Part shown: positions 17,320 through 27,011 of the stretch, piece by piece
Position numbering within the stretch: the first letter of the stretch is position 1
Layout of the letters: every line of letters starts with the position of its first letter
From: Pelagibacteraceae bacterium AG-426-G02
GTDB lineage: Bacteria; Pseudomonadota; Alphaproteobacteria; Pelagibacterales; Pelagibacteraceae
NCBI GenBank assembly: GCA_003213155.1
Contig: QCNQ01000009.1
Span: 1-41,003, forward strand
Reading direction: 5' to 3'
Length of the DNA: 41,003 bases
The notes under the pieces: generated by a model
The model's input: the letters and a program-made list of their open reading frames with translations, nothing else
What the model was told of the DNA's origin: nothing
Databases searched by the model: none
Translations under genes and position numbers: made by a program

Positions 17320-17986
17320 AGACATCTAAATTTGTTAAATGATAAAATTTTTTTTTACTTTGAAAACCATTTAATTTATTTTCTTTTCGTAAATTATCCC
17401 ATATTTTTGTAATAGAAAAATTTGAGACTCTATATTCTTTAAATAAACTTTTGTTCAGAATTTGACAACCAATATATATCAAATCGTTTTTTTCATTTTT
17501 TTTTATCAAATTATTTTCCAATGTGAAATCACCTAAAAAATTTTTATCAAAACTCAATTCTTTATTTGAAAGCAGGAGAATATTATTTAGTTTATTAGAA
17601 AAATAAAAATTTTGCATTTGAGTAATTTCATGAAGATAATCTTTGTGCCATAAAGTATCAGGGTTAAAAATTATAAAATCGCTATCATCTGAATTATTGA
17701 TTAAATTTAATATTCCTCCGCCTGTATTAAGTATCTCATTTTCCTCTTTGATTATTTGAATATTTATTGGAAACTTTTTATTTTCAATAAATTTTGAGAT
17801 TTGATCACCTAAATGAAATGTGTTGATAAATATTTTTTGAACACCCAATTTCAAAGTTAAATTTATGCAGACTTCTAACATTGTTTTATCATTTAATTTC
17901 AAAAGAGGTTTGGGTGTCTTTAAAGTAAGCGGATTTAACCTCGATCCGAAGCCTGCGCATAATATCAAAGCTGTTTTAATTCTCAT
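17297..17986 (-). CDS. murU: Sugar-1-phosphate nucleotidyltransferase, MurU-like
   Basis: A 229-residue nucleotidyltransferase with the signature LILCAGFGSRLNPLT (8-22) followed by PKPLLKL, and the metal-binding aspartate in IFNPDTLWH. MurU converts MurNAc-1-phosphate to UDP-MurNAc, bypassing de novo synthesis. The assignment rests on its partner: it overlaps by 4 bases (ATGA) with an aminoglycoside-phosphotransferase-like sugar kinase, the AmgK-MurU arrangement. Alternative: another NDP-sugar pyrophosphorylase. Confidence 0.78.
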   Translation of the reverse strand: MRIKTALILCAGFGSRLNPLTLKTPKPLLKLNDKTMLEVCINLTLKLGVQKIFINTFHLGDQISKFIENKKFPINIQIIKEENEILNTGGGILNLINNSDDSDFIIFNPDTLWHKDYLHEITQMQNFYFSNKLNNILLLSNKELSFDKNFLGDFTLENNLIKKNEKNDLIYIGCQILNKSLFKEYRVSNFSITKIWDNLRKENKLNGFQSKKKFYHLTNLDVFKKLKDL

Positions 17987-18921
17987 TTAATCTTTTTAAA
18001 ATTTTGACTTAATAAATTTTTCAAATCAATGAATGTCCGATTTTGATCAATTCGCATATTAATCAGTTGCCATGTATAAGGAATAAATTTTAAGTAATTT
18101 TTTTTTCTATCCCTGAGTGCTAGGCGGGTAAATATTCCAATAATTTTAAGATTTCTTAAAACTGATAATATTTCAAAATCATTCTTAAATTTTTTAATAT
18201 CCAAGTTTTTTTGTTTTTTTATATAAAACTTAAAAATTTTCTCCTTAAAAGAGTAAGAAGTTTTTAGTCTCACATCATCTATTAAAGAAGCTAAATCATA
18301 AGCTTTGTTACCAATTAATGCGTCCTGACTATCAATAAGACCTATTTGGTTTTTAACTGACATTAAATTTGAAACATGAAAATCTCTGTGGACGAAAATA
18401 TTATCTTTTAATTTTAATTTCAAAGTTAATTCTTTAATAATCTTTTTAAATTTTTTACAAAATCTTTTTTTTCTTAATTTTGATAAATTATTTTTTGCAT
18501 ACCAATCACAAAACAAATTAGCTTCATTTATTAAAATCTTTTTATCATATTTTGGAATTATATAATTTTGATTTCTAAAATTTTTTACTTTTCTATGTTT
18601 GATAGACTGTATTTGTATTAACAATTTAATTATTCGATTAAAATAGCTTAGTTTATTTTTGCCATTTTTTTTTAATGTTTTGAAAACAGTTTCATTTCCA
18701 AAATCTTGTATTTCAATGAAATTTTTATCATATCTCTGGGTATATAATCGTGGTGCTAAAATTTTGTTATTGTTTAAAATTTTATTTATTGCATCGTATA
18801 CAAGTAAATTTTTAAATTTTTCTTTTTTGGCATAAACAACGATAGAGGATTTACCATTTACTTTTTTTCTAAAAAAACTTCTAAAAGATGCATCTCCCTT
18901 TATTTTTATTAATTTTGGCAT
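17983..18921 (-). CDS. amgK: APH-family sugar kinase, AmgK-like (anomeric MurNAc/GlcNAc kinase)
   Basis: A 312-residue kinase with the aminoglycoside/choline phosphotransferase fold. The catalytic loop is FVHRDFHVSNLM (Asp base, Asn metal ligand) and the metal-binding segment is IGLIDSQDALIGNKAYDLASL. AmgK phosphorylates the anomeric hydroxyl of MurNAc or GlcNAc from cell-wall turnover, feeding MurU. Resistance to aminoglycosides is unlikely in this context. It follows tsaE by 13 bases and overlaps murU by 4, an order I recall as common in alphaproteobacteria. Confidence 0.77.
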   Translation of the reverse strand: MPKLIKIKGDASFRSFFRKKVNGKSSIVVYAKKEKFKNLLVYDAINKILNNNKILAPRLYTQRYDKNFIEIQDFGNETVFKTLKKNGKNKLSYFNRIIKLLIQIQSIKHRKVKNFRNQNYIIPKYDKKILINEANLFCDWYAKNNLSKLRKKRFCKKFKKIIKELTLKLKLKDNIFVHRDFHVSNLMSVKNQIGLIDSQDALIGNKAYDLASLIDDVRLKTSYSFKEKIFKFYIKKQKNLDIKKFKNDFEILSVLRNLKIIGIFTRLALRDRKKNYLKFIPYTWQLINMRIDQNRTFIDLKNLLSQNFKKIK

Positions 18922-18934
18922 TCAGGAATAGAAG

Positions 18935-19384
18935 CTATAAACCTTTAATTTCAACAGATCTAGTTTTGTGATCTTTTCCATACTCGAAAACTATTTCTAT
19001 CAAATTTTTTGGTTTTTCTTTAATTATTTGTGGCCATTCTACTAAAGTAATTGTGTTTTTATTATCCTCAAATAAATCTAAATTTTTCATTTCGTCAGTA
19101 GATTTTAATCTAAATAGATCATAATGATTTATCTTGAAATCATTTATTTGATACTCATTTAACAAATTAAAAGTGGGACTCGTAACTTCTGTTATCTCCA
19201 ATTTATTAAGTTTTTGAAATTGATTAATAAGATATCTAATAAAAGTAGTTTTTCCTACCCCGATTTCACCATATAAAAAAATAAAGCATCCAGGCTTGAT
19301 CTTTTTTAAAAATGTACTGGCGAGTTCCTCTGTTTCTTTTTCTGAAGATAAATCTATTTTATCACTTTTAATAGCGGTAGGCAT
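18935..19384 (-). CDS. tsaE: tRNA threonylcarbamoyladenosine biosynthesis ATPase TsaE
   Basis: The small P-loop ATPase that works with TsaB, TsaC and TsaD to form t6A at position 37 of ANN-decoding tRNAs. The Walker A is [10 protein letters not shown], followed by [10 protein letters not shown] and HYDLFRL, the family's nucleotide-sensing elements. I chose the ATG at 19384 (149 residues). The longer frame opens with a GTG at 19414 and would overlap ahcY by 47 bases, whereas this start overlaps it by 17 and gives the family's usual length. It lies between ahcY and the amgK-like gene. Confidence 0.9.
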   Translation of the reverse strand: MPTAIKSDKIDLSSEKETEELASTFLKKIKPGCFIFLYGEIGVGKTTFIRYLINQFQKLNKLEITEVTSPTFNLLNEYQINDFKINHYDLFRLKSTDEMKNLDLFEDNKNTITLVEWPQIIKEKPKNLIEIVFEYGKDHKTRSVEIKGL

Positions 19385-20654
19385 TAGGTTTAAAAGGACC
19401 TTCGACTCCGACACTTATATAGTCCGCCTGTTCTTTTGATAATTTGGTTAATTTTGCACCAACTTTCTTAAGATGAAGTGTGGCAACCTTCTCATCTAAA
19501 TGTTTTGGTAAAACATAAACTTTGTTGTCATAGTTTTTATGATTATTCCAAAGCTCTATCTGAGCAATCACTTGGTTAGTAAACGATGCGCTCATTACAA
19601 AACTTGGATGACCTGTGGCACAACCTAAATTAACTAATCTACCTTCTGCTAATAAAATAATCCTTTTTTTACTTGGTAATTCTATCTCGTGAACTTGAGG
19701 TTTTACTTCAGTCCATTTATAATTTTTCAAAGCTTCAACTTGAATTTCGTTATCAAAGTGTCCTATGTTACACAAAATTGCTCTATCTTTCATTTCTCTC
19801 ATATGATCAGCTGTAACAATATCTTTGTTACCAGTTGCTGTAACGACGATGTCAGCTTTGCTAATTGCCTCTTCCATCAAAACCACTTCGTAACCCTCCA
19901 TTGCTGCTTGTAATGCACAAATTGGATCGGCTTCTGTAACTAATACTCTAGCACCACTTTGTCTTAAAGATGCAGCACTTCCTTTACCGACATCTCCAAA
20001 TCCAGCAACTATAGCAATTTTTCCAGACATCATAACATCTGTAGCTCTTCTTATGCCATCAACTAAACTCTCTCTACATCCATAGAGATTGTCAAATTTA
20101 GATTTGGTGACAGAATCATTTACATTTATTGCAGGCACTAACAAAGTTTTATCTTTTTCCATTTTATTAAGAGCTTTAATGCCTGTTGTCGTCTCCTCTG
20201 AAACACCTTTCACATTTTTAAGTAATTCTTTATACTCTTGATGCATCATTGCAGTGAGGTCTCCTCCATCATCTAAAAGCATGTTAGGCGCCCAATCTTT
20301 TTTACCCTCAATAGTTTGTTTAATACACCAAATATACTCCTCTTCAGTTTCTCCCTTCCAAGCATATACTGGAATCCCAGCTTTGGCGATTGCAGCTGCT
20401 GCATGATCTTGGGTCGAAAAAATATTACAAGATGACCATCTTACTTCCGCACCTAAAGCAACAAGTGTTTCAATTAAAACAGCTGTTTGAATAGTCATGT
20501 GCAGACATCCAATAATTTTCGCTCCTTTTAACGGTGACTTTCCAGAGTATTCTTCTCTTAAAGCCATTAAGCCAGGCATTTCACTCTCTGCTATTGAAAT
20601 TTCTTTTCTTCCAAACTCAGCTTGGGTCAAATCTTTAACTTTGAAATCTTCCAT
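19368..20654 (-). CDS. ahcY: Adenosylhomocysteinase (S-adenosyl-L-homocysteine hydrolase)
   Basis: Splits S-adenosylhomocysteine, the product of every SAM-dependent methylation, into homocysteine and adenosine, keeping the methyl cycle running. It has 428 residues. Visible are the substrate region [16 protein letters not shown] (49-64), the NAD-binding turn [12 protein letters not shown] and the C-terminal NAD-contacting tail ending KPNAYRY. Only 45 bases separate it from chvG upstream, and I see no SAH or SAM riboswitch there. Transcription probably continues from chvI-chvG. Confidence 0.96.
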   Translation of the reverse strand: MEDFKVKDLTQAEFGRKEISIAESEMPGLMALREEYSGKSPLKGAKIIGCLHMTIQTAVLIETLVALGAEVRWSSCNIFSTQDHAAAAIAKAGIPVYAWKGETEEEYIWCIKQTIEGKKDWAPNMLLDDGGDLTAMMHQEYKELLKNVKGVSEETTTGIKALNKMEKDKTLLVPAINVNDSVTKSKFDNLYGCRESLVDGIRRATDVMMSGKIAIVAGFGDVGKGSAASLRQSGARVLVTEADPICALQAAMEGYEVVLMEEAISKADIVVTATGNKDIVTADHMREMKDRAILCNIGHFDNEIQVEALKNYKWTEVKPQVHEIELPSKKRIILLAEGRLVNLGCATGHPSFVMSASFTNQVIAQIELWNNHKNYDNKVYVLPKHLDEKVATLHLKKVGAKLTKLSKEQADYISVGVEGPFKPNAYRY

Positions 20655-20699
20655 GGTGCGTCTTCTAGCAATAAAGAATTAATTAATCAATATAACTCT

Positions 20700-22241
20700 T
20701 TAAGCATTTGGAAATATAATTTCCATACTTGCTCCTTTTTTATCTAATCTGTTAGATGCTCTTATTGTAGCATTATGTAAATCGACTAAATTTTTAACTA
20801 TATTTAAACCAAGTCCTGAATGTTGTCCAAATTTATCAGGTCTATTACTATAAAATCTTTTAAATATTTTATTGGTATCTTTTTCTTTAAATCCTTGTCC
20901 TTCATCTAAAATATTGATTGAAACTTTATCATTTTCTAATTTTGAAACCTTAACAATTACATCTTTATTATCACCACTGAAAGATATTGCGTTATCCAAA
21001 AGATTAGCAACTATTTGTTCAATTCTATTTTCTATTCCATTTATCAAATATTTGTTTTTTCCATCGTTCGAATAAGAAATATTTATTCCTCTTTTTAATT
21101 TATAAATATTATTAAAATCATCTACGACTGATTTAATAATTGGCTCGATATCAAGTTTTTTAATTTTTTCTCTACTTAACGCAACTTCATCTTTTAGCAT
21201 TTGCGAATAATCTGTAATTAATCTTTCAATTCTTTGAACATCATGACTCAAAATATCAATTAATTTAATCCTTTGCTCAACATCAGTCGTATCATGTAAA
21301 ATTTCAGACGCACTCTTGAGAGAAGCCAGAGGATTTCTTATTTCATGAACTAAATCTGTTGAAAAATTTTCAGCATGTGAAATCCTTTTAGTTAATTCAT
21401 TTGTCATATCATCTAGTGATTTTGAGAGTAATCCTAGTTCATCATTTCTTTTTTTTAAAATATCAAGATTAGTAACTTTCGGATCTTTATTTCTGATTGT
21501 TTGAGTGTACGTTACTAAATTTTTAATTGGTTTTAAGAAATATCTATTTAACACAAAGGAGAAAATTAATATTACTAAACCAATAGCTAAAGCTGTTCTA
21601 ATTACAAAAGTCTTTCTTTCATCTATAGCTGCTTTAACATCATTTGCATTTTCTGTAATAGCTAAATAGCCAATGTTTTCACCTTTTTGCATTACATTTT
21701 TAATTGTTGTCAGCTTAAATTTATTGAACTCTTCTTGGGTAAAAGTAAAAGGTGTTCCAAAATTTTTAGAAGATGCGTAATTTAAAAGTACATCATTAAG
21801 AGAAACAACATTATTATTTCCAACATCAATATTTTTTTTCTCAGTGATTTCTTTAGTTTTTTTTTCAGTTAACACTTCAAATTCAACAATATCTAATCTT
21901 TGTGAAAACGATCTGGGATCAAGATCTAAGGTATCTGTATCACCAATTAAGTTTAGTTGATTATCAAAAAATATCACTCTATCTAAATTTTGAAAAAGAA
22001 ATCTTGTGGAAAAAAGAAATTTCCTGATATCATCTTCTACAAATTCGACATTTAGTCTTGTCAAATTATCAATAGTATTATTAATCACTTCAATGTGATT
22101 AGATGATTTTTTTTTTATTAAATTTGGTTGAACATTTTTTAAGTAAATAAAAAGAAAAATTCCAATAAATGTAAAAAAAATAAAATTAATAAATAAAAAT
22201 TTTTTTAATATAGATAAGTTTTTAAGAAAGTTGCTTAACAT
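20700..22241 (-). CDS. chvG: Two-component sensor histidine kinase ChvG-like
   Basis: A 513-residue membrane sensor: helix 1 (about 14-34), a periplasmic domain (35-210), helix 2 (about 212-232), HAMP (about 233-285), then the dimerisation domain with phospho-accepting His299 in LVHEIRNPLASL and a HATPase domain with DNAISFSG, DEGQGF and GLGLNIV. ChvG/ExoS/BvrS kinases sense acid or envelope stress in alphaproteobacteria and phosphorylate ChvI. The gene overlaps chvI by one base (TGATG). The periplasmic regulator ExoR is not in the window. In rhizobia, hprK and PTS genes follow; here ahcY follows directly. Confidence 0.9.
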   Translation of the reverse strand: MLSNFLKNLSILKKFLFINFIFFTFIGIFLFIYLKNVQPNLIKKKSSNHIEVINNTIDNLTRLNVEFVEDDIRKFLFSTRFLFQNLDRVIFFDNQLNLIGDTDTLDLDPRSFSQRLDIVEFEVLTEKKTKEITEKKNIDVGNNNVVSLNDVLLNYASSKNFGTPFTFTQEEFNKFKLTTIKNVMQKGENIGYLAITENANDVKAAIDERKTFVIRTALAIGLVILIFSFVLNRYFLKPIKNLVTYTQTIRNKDPKVTNLDILKKRNDELGLLSKSLDDMTNELTKRISHAENFSTDLVHEIRNPLASLKSASEILHDTTDVEQRIKLIDILSHDVQRIERLITDYSQMLKDEVALSREKIKKLDIEPIIKSVVDDFNNIYKLKRGINISYSNDGKNKYLINGIENRIEQIVANLLDNAISFSGDNKDVIVKVSKLENDKVSINILDEGQGFKEKDTNKIFKRFYSNRPDKFGQHSGLGLNIVKNLVDLHNATIRASNRLDKKGASMEIIFPNA

Positions 22242-22948
22242 CAGCTAACATTCCACCTATATCCACTTCCATATCTAGTTTCTATAGCTGAAAATTCAGG
22301 ATCAACCTTTTTAAATTTTTTTCTTATTCTTTTCACATGACTGTCTATTGTTCTGTCCTCTATATCGGTATCTTCTCTGTAGGCTATATCCATCAACTGA
22401 GCTCTTTCTTTGATTATACCTGGTCTTTTTGCTAATTCCTTAACTAATAAAAATTCGGTCGTTGTAAGTTTATCTGGCAATTGTTTACCATTCCATTCAC
22501 ACTCTAATTGTGAAGGATCTAGTTTTAATTTACCATGAGATATTATACTTTTGTTTTCCTCTATAATTTCTTTTGAATCTTTCTTTCTGAGTTGCACTCT
22601 TATTCTCTCAATCAACACTTTAATTGAAAAGCCTCCAGATTTTTTTATGAAATCATCTGCTCCTAACTTCAATCCAAGCAATTCATCAATTTCATCATCT
22701 TTAGAGGTCAAAAAAATAACTGGTAATGAAGTTTTTTTTCTTAGCTTTTTAAGTAGCTCTTCTCCATCCATTTTTGGCATTTTAATATCAACGATTGCAA
22801 GATCCGGTGGGGTTCTGGTTAAACCAATTAAAGCGCTTTCACCATCAATATATGTTTGAACTTTAAATCCCTCTTTCTCTAAAGCTATACTCAGACTTGT
22901 TAAAATATTTCTATCATCGTCGACAAGGGCAATTGTTTGTTTCTGCAT
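22241..22948 (-). CDS. chvI: Two-component response regulator ChvI-like (OmpR/PhoB class)
   Basis: A 235-residue DNA-binding regulator. The receiver has the acidic pocket DDD (10-12), phospho-acceptor D54 ([10 protein letters not shown]) and a threonine in FLTSKDD. The C-terminal winged helix ends in [14 protein letters not shown] and RYGSGYRWN. Odd feature: after LGADDFI, where OmpR-type receivers have the Lys-Pro-Phe turn, this protein reads KKSGGFS. The lysine is kept, the proline lost, and residues are added. Encoded just before chvG, with which it is translationally coupled. Confidence 0.92.
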   Translation of the reverse strand: MQKQTIALVDDDRNILTSLSIALEKEGFKVQTYIDGESALIGLTRTPPDLAIVDIKMPKMDGEELLKKLRKKTSLPVIFLTSKDDEIDELLGLKLGADDFIKKSGGFSIKVLIERIRVQLRKKDSKEIIEENKSIISHGKLKLDPSQLECEWNGKQLPDKLTTTEFLLVKELAKRPGIIKERAQLMDIAYREDTDIEDRTIDSHVKRIRKKFKKVDPEFSAIETRYGSGYRWNVS

Positions 22949-22993
22949 ACTCGATTATAAAAATACTAAATTGTTCTAATTTGGGCAATTAAA

Positions 22994-25768
22994 TTAATGA
23001 AGTGTACCCCAATTTTCTCCGGTATTTAGATCAACTGTTAAAGGTATGGAAAAAGAATGCTGTTCACTCTTAACAACACTAGACATTTCATCAATTATAA
23101 TTTTACTGATTCTTTTTGCTTCTTCTTTGGGAGTTTCAAAAATTAACTCGTCATGGATTTGCAACAACATTTTTGTATTTTGATTTTTTTGATCACTTAA
23201 TTTTTTATCAAGTCTTATCATAGCTAATCTCATTATTTCTGCAGCCGAGCCTTGAATTGGAGCATTAATTGCTGCGCGCTCTTGGAAATTTCTAATATTA
23301 TAGTTTTTATCATTGATATTAATAAAATGTGATCGTCTTCCAAAAATATTATTCACAAATCCACTTTTTCTACAAAACTTTATTGTTCGGTCCATATAAA
23401 TTTTAATTTCAGGAAATTTCAAAAAATAAGCATTAAGGAATTCCTCAGCTTCATGATTTGTGACATTAATTTGTTTTGCTAATCCATATTGTGAAATCCC
23501 ATATATTATTCCAAAATTTATAGCTTTAGCTTTTCTTCTCTGATCCTGATTTACTTTTTTTATATCAACATTAAAAATTTGACTAGCTGTGAGTGAATGA
23601 ATATCTTCGTTGTTTTTAAAAGCTTTTTTTAATCCTTTGACGTCAGCCAAATCAGCTAAAATTCTCATCTCAATTTGATTGTAATCTGCAGAAATTAAAA
23701 CATGATCTTTTTTGGCTATAAATGCTTTACGAATATCTTTACCATCCTCAGATTTAATCGGAATATTTTGTAAGTTTGGATCGCTTGACGCTAATCTACC
23801 AGTTGTAGTAGCTGCTAATAAAAAAGAGGTATGAACTCTTTGTGTGTTAGGATTGATATGTTCCGGCAAGGAATCTGAGTAGGTATTTTTCAATTTAGAT
23901 ACCTGTCTCCAATCTAATACTAATTGGGGAAACTTATGACCTTTAAATGCTAAATCTTCTAGAACCGAAGCGCTTGTTGCAAAACTCCCTTTTTTTGTTT
24001 TTTTTAAATCTGCAATTTTAAGATCATTATATAGTATTTCCCCAAGTTGTTTTGGTGATGCAATATTAAATTCTTTTTTAGATATTTTAAAAACTTCATT
24101 TTGAATTTTAACAATCTTTTTTTCAAATTTAGTGGATAATGATTTTAAAAATTTATTATCTATTTTAACTCCCTCAATTTCCATAAAAGCAAGAATTTTT
24201 AATAAAGGCTTTTCAAATATCTCGTAGATATTTATCATTTTTTCATCCTTTAAACTTTTTTGAAATTTTTTGTATAATCTAAATGTAATATCAGCATCTT
24301 CGGCTGCGTAATCTTTGGCTTTTTCAACATCTACTTCACTGAAATTAATCTCCTTTTTTCCTGTGCCAACTAAATCTTTAAAAGATATTGTTTTATGGTT
24401 TAAATGAATTTCTGACAATGTATCCATATTATGTCTATTTTTTCCTGCATCAAGAACATAGGACATCAGCATAGTATCTTCCATTGAAGTCATATTAATT
24501 CCGTGTTTGAAAAAAACTATAAAATCAAATTTTATATTTTGACCTATTTTTTTGATACTAGGATCCTCAAGTAAAGGTTTTAACTTTTTTAAAACTAAAT
24601 TTTTTTCGATACATTTGTTAGATTTATGACCGATAGGAATATAACAAGCTTTTCCAATTTTTGAGCTTAATGAAACACCAACTAGATCTGCCTGATGAGG
24701 ATCTAATGAATTTGTTTCGGTATCTACCACAACTTCACCTAACTCCTCAGCTTCAGTTATCCAGTTGTCGATTTGTTCCAAATTTTCAATTAGATAATAT
24801 TCTTTTTTATTGATTGCTTTTTGATTTTTTTCAATTTTAACCTCATTTTTGATACTTGTTAAATTTGGTTCTCCATATGCAGAGATAGCTGAACTCAACA
24901 ATCTATTAAATTCCATCTCCCTCAAAAATTTATAGAGTTTATCTTTATCAATACTTTTTAATTCAAGATCAGTTAGATTTTTATTTACGGGAGCATCACT
25001 TTTTAATGTCACTAGTTTTTTACTTATTAAAGCCTTATCTTTATTCTCAATGAGTGTTTCTCTTCTTTTGTTTTGTTTAATTTCATGAGCAGATTTTAAA
25101 AGTTTTTCAAGGTCTCCATATTTATTAATTAATTCTGCAGCTGTTTTAACACCAATTCCAGGAACTCCTGGTACATTATCGCTGCTATCACCAGCTAAAG
25201 CCTGGACATCAATTACCTTACTTGCACCTACACCAAATTTATTTTTAATATCTTCCTCTAAAATAAACTTATTTTTCATTGGATCATAAATTCGAACGTT
25301 TTTTTTATATAATTGCATTAAATCCTTATCTGAGGACACTATTGTTACTTTTGCACCTTCTTTTAAAATCATTTCAACATACGTTGCAATTAAGTCATCA
25401 GCTTCATAATTTATCAATTCCAATGAAGGTAAATTAAAAGCTAATACTGATTTTCTGATGTAATCAAATTGAGGAGCTAAATCATCAGGTGCTTCAGCTC
25501 TATTTGCTTTATAATCACTATAAATTTCGTTTCTGAAAGTTTTTCTAGCAGAGTCAAATATAACTGCAAAATGTGTTGGTTTTTGTAAATTTTGATTTGA
25601 CTTTGAGTCCTCTAGAAGTTTAAAAAGCATACTGCAAAAACCACTCACTGCACCCGTCGGTAATCCATCACTTTTACGCGTTAATGGTGGTAACGCATAA
25701 TACGCTCTAAAAATGTAACCTGATCCATCAATTAAATAAAAATGATCTGTTTTTTTAATTTTTCCCAT
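22994..25768 (-). CDS. polA: DNA polymerase I
   Basis: A full-length 924-residue enzyme for Okazaki-fragment processing and repair. Three domains are present. The 5'-3' exonuclease (1-290) has YLIDGSGYIFRAYYAL and SSDKDLMQL. The 3'-5' proofreading domain (about 325-515) has VVDTETNSLDPH, IKFDFIVF and KDYAAEDADITFRL, so its acidic residues look intact. The polymerase domain has motif A (SADYNQIEMRILA), motif B (RRKAKAINFGIIYGIS) and motif C (QIHDELIFE). It is a single gene with its own start 46 bases from divergent bioY. Confidence 0.97.
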   Translation of the reverse strand: MGKIKKTDHFYLIDGSGYIFRAYYALPPLTRKSDGLPTGAVSGFCSMLFKLLEDSKSNQNLQKPTHFAVIFDSARKTFRNEIYSDYKANRAEAPDDLAPQFDYIRKSVLAFNLPSLELINYEADDLIATYVEMILKEGAKVTIVSSDKDLMQLYKKNVRIYDPMKNKFILEEDIKNKFGVGASKVIDVQALAGDSSDNVPGVPGIGVKTAAELINKYGDLEKLLKSAHEIKQNKRRETLIENKDKALISKKLVTLKSDAPVNKNLTDLELKSIDKDKLYKFLREMEFNRLLSSAISAYGEPNLTSIKNEVKIEKNQKAINKKEYYLIENLEQIDNWITEAEELGEVVVDTETNSLDPHQADLVGVSLSSKIGKACYIPIGHKSNKCIEKNLVLKKLKPLLEDPSIKKIGQNIKFDFIVFFKHGINMTSMEDTMLMSYVLDAGKNRHNMDTLSEIHLNHKTISFKDLVGTGKKEINFSEVDVEKAKDYAAEDADITFRLYKKFQKSLKDEKMINIYEIFEKPLLKILAFMEIEGVKIDNKFLKSLSTKFEKKIVKIQNEVFKISKKEFNIASPKQLGEILYNDLKIADLKKTKKGSFATSASVLEDLAFKGHKFPQLVLDWRQVSKLKNTYSDSLPEHINPNTQRVHTSFLLAATTTGRLASSDPNLQNIPIKSEDGKDIRKAFIAKKDHVLISADYNQIEMRILADLADVKGLKKAFKNNEDIHSLTASQIFNVDIKKVNQDQRRKAKAINFGIIYGISQYGLAKQINVTNHEAEEFLNAYFLKFPEIKIYMDRTIKFCRKSGFVNNIFGRRSHFININDKNYNIRNFQERAAINAPIQGSAAEIMRLAMIRLDKKLSDQKNQNTKMLLQIHDELIFETPKEEAKRISKIIIDEMSSVVKSEQHSFSIPLTVDLNTGENWGTLH

Positions 25769-25814
25769 TAGAAATTAATATAGATTATAGACAGAAATAA
25801 GAGTATTATTTTTT

Positions 25815-26366
25815 ATGGAACTTATAAAGCAAAATACACAAGCTCAAATAACTAAATCAATACTTGTAATTTTTTTAGGTTCTGTGTTACTTGCTGTCTC
25901 GGCAAAAATTAAAATTCCTTTCTATCCAGTTCCAATGACAATGCAAACTTTTGTAGTTCTTTTTATTGGAATAAGCTTTGGATATAAAATAGGTGTTGCG
26001 ACAATTGGTTTATATTTGATTGAAGGAATTGCAGGTCTTCCTGTGTTTTCAAATTCCCCGGAAAGAGGAATAGGTTTAGCTTATTTTACAGGTCCAACAA
26101 TGGGATATCTAATTGGTTTTCTTTCAGCTTGTTTTTTAGCTTCTTTTGTAAAATTAAAAGATAATTATTTAATCATTTTCTCAAAACTTATACTTGCAGT
26201 ATCAACAATCTATATTTTTGGTATTTTGTGGTTAGGGACACTAATTGGATGGGACAAACCTATATTCGATTTAGGTGTTAAGCCTTTTCTATTAGCTGAA
26301 ATGTTTAAGATAGTTTTACTTGTGCTTATTGCTAAGAAAATTTTTAAATTTAGAAAACTTATTTAG
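25815..26366 (+). CDS. bioY: Biotin transporter BioY (S component)
   Basis: A 183-residue membrane protein with about six helices that binds biotin and imports it. Typical features are AKIKIPFYPVPMTMQTFVV (about 30-48), the segment LYLIEGIAGLPVF (65-77) with the following RGIGLAYFTGPTMGYLIGF, and the terminal hydrophobic helix. No BioM/BioN energising genes are adjacent, so it may work alone or with a shared ECF module. Presence suggests dependence on external biotin, though this is inference. Its end overlaps the regA-like gene by 8 bases. Confidence 0.9.
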   Translation: MELIKQNTQAQITKSILVIFLGSVLLAVSAKIKIPFYPVPMTMQTFVVLFIGISFGYKIGVATIGLYLIEGIAGLPVFSNSPERGIGLAYFTGPTMGYLIGFLSACFLASFVKLKDNYLIIFSKLILAVSTIYIFGILWLGTLIGWDKPIFDLGVKPFLLAEMFKIVLLVLIAKKIFKFRKLI

Positions 26367-26922
26367 GTGATCTTTTAGATAAAATTCTTTGAAGAGTTCT
26401 TCGGTGCATTTTTAGTCTTCTTGCTGTCTCTGAAACATTTCTGTTACACAATTCAAAAACTCTGTGTATATGTTCCCATTTTACTCTATCTGCTGACATT
26501 GGATTTTCAGGTGGAGCCGCTTTTTTAGCAGGATCAGCTAAAAGAGCTTTTTCAACATCATCTGCATCTGCAGGTTTAGCCAAATAATCTATTGCACCCT
26601 CTTTTATTGCTGCAACAGCAGTTGGAATATTTCCATATCCTGTTAACATTATTATTCTACTTTCAGGATTAGAGGTCTGTATTTGTTTTACAACTTCTAA
26701 ACCATTGCCATCGCCCAACCTCAAATCAACAACAGCGAATCCTGGTTTTTTTGCTTTGACTGTATCAATTCCTTTTTGCACACCTTCAGCTTGAATAACT
26801 TCAAAACCCTTTTTTTCCATAGCCCTAGCTAATCTTTCTCTAAATGGATTGTCATCATCAACGATTAATAGTGATTTATTGTTGAAATCAGCTAAATTTT
26901 GTAATGCATTTTCGTTTTTCAT
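26359..26922 (-). CDS. regA: RegA/ActR (PrrA)-family response regulator
   Basis: A global redox-type response regulator. The receiver has DDD (about 22-24), phospho-acceptor Asp66 in FAVVDLRLGDGNG and the lysine in YLAKPADADDV. A proline-rich linker (KKAAPPENPMSADRVKWEHIH) leads to a Fis-type helix-turn-helix, NVSETARRLKMHRRTLQRIL, diagnostic of the RegA/ActR/PrrA family. I use the ATG at 26922 (187 residues, close to the usual 184); an upstream GTG at 26949 would add nine residues. The partner kinase RegB is not in the window, so it is locally an orphan. Confidence 0.9.
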   Translation of the reverse strand: MKNENALQNLADFNNKSLLIVDDDNPFRERLARAMEKKGFEVIQAEGVQKGIDTVKAKKPGFAVVDLRLGDGNGLEVVKQIQTSNPESRIIMLTGYGNIPTAVAAIKEGAIDYLAKPADADDVEKALLADPAKKAAPPENPMSADRVKWEHIHRVFELCNRNVSETARRLKMHRRTLQRILSKRSPK

Positions 26923-26949
26923 AAGTCCAATATGGGAATTTTTTTCCAC

Positions 26950-26995
26950 AATTCAATAGGTCATTATTTGCTTTACATTAGGTAAGTATTGAATT
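26950..26995. repeat. Inverted repeat with nested hairpin between regA and the polyamine operon
   Basis: AATTCAATA (26950-26958) and TATTGAATT (26987-26995) are perfect inverted repeats. A smaller hairpin nests between them: 26972-26976 pairs with 26982-26986 around ATTAG. It lies just upstream of the regA-like gene and ahead of the decarboxylase gene, so it could be an operator dyad or part of an RNA leader. Nothing else is visible that explains it. Confidence 0.5.
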
Positions 26996-27011
26996 AATTG
27001 CTCGATTCATT

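Noticed and set aside
17983..18921. Aminoglycoside resistance kinase
   Set aside because: The fold is shared, but the overlap with a MurU-like gene and the chromosomal tsaE context point to sugar recycling.
20655..20699. SAH or SAM riboswitch upstream of ahcY
   Set aside because: The gap is 45 bases, with no GC-rich stem or conserved aptamer core.
22994..25768. Proofreading-dead DNA polymerase I
   Set aside because: The acidic residues of the 3'-5' exonuclease motifs (DTET, FDF, YAAEDAD) are all present.
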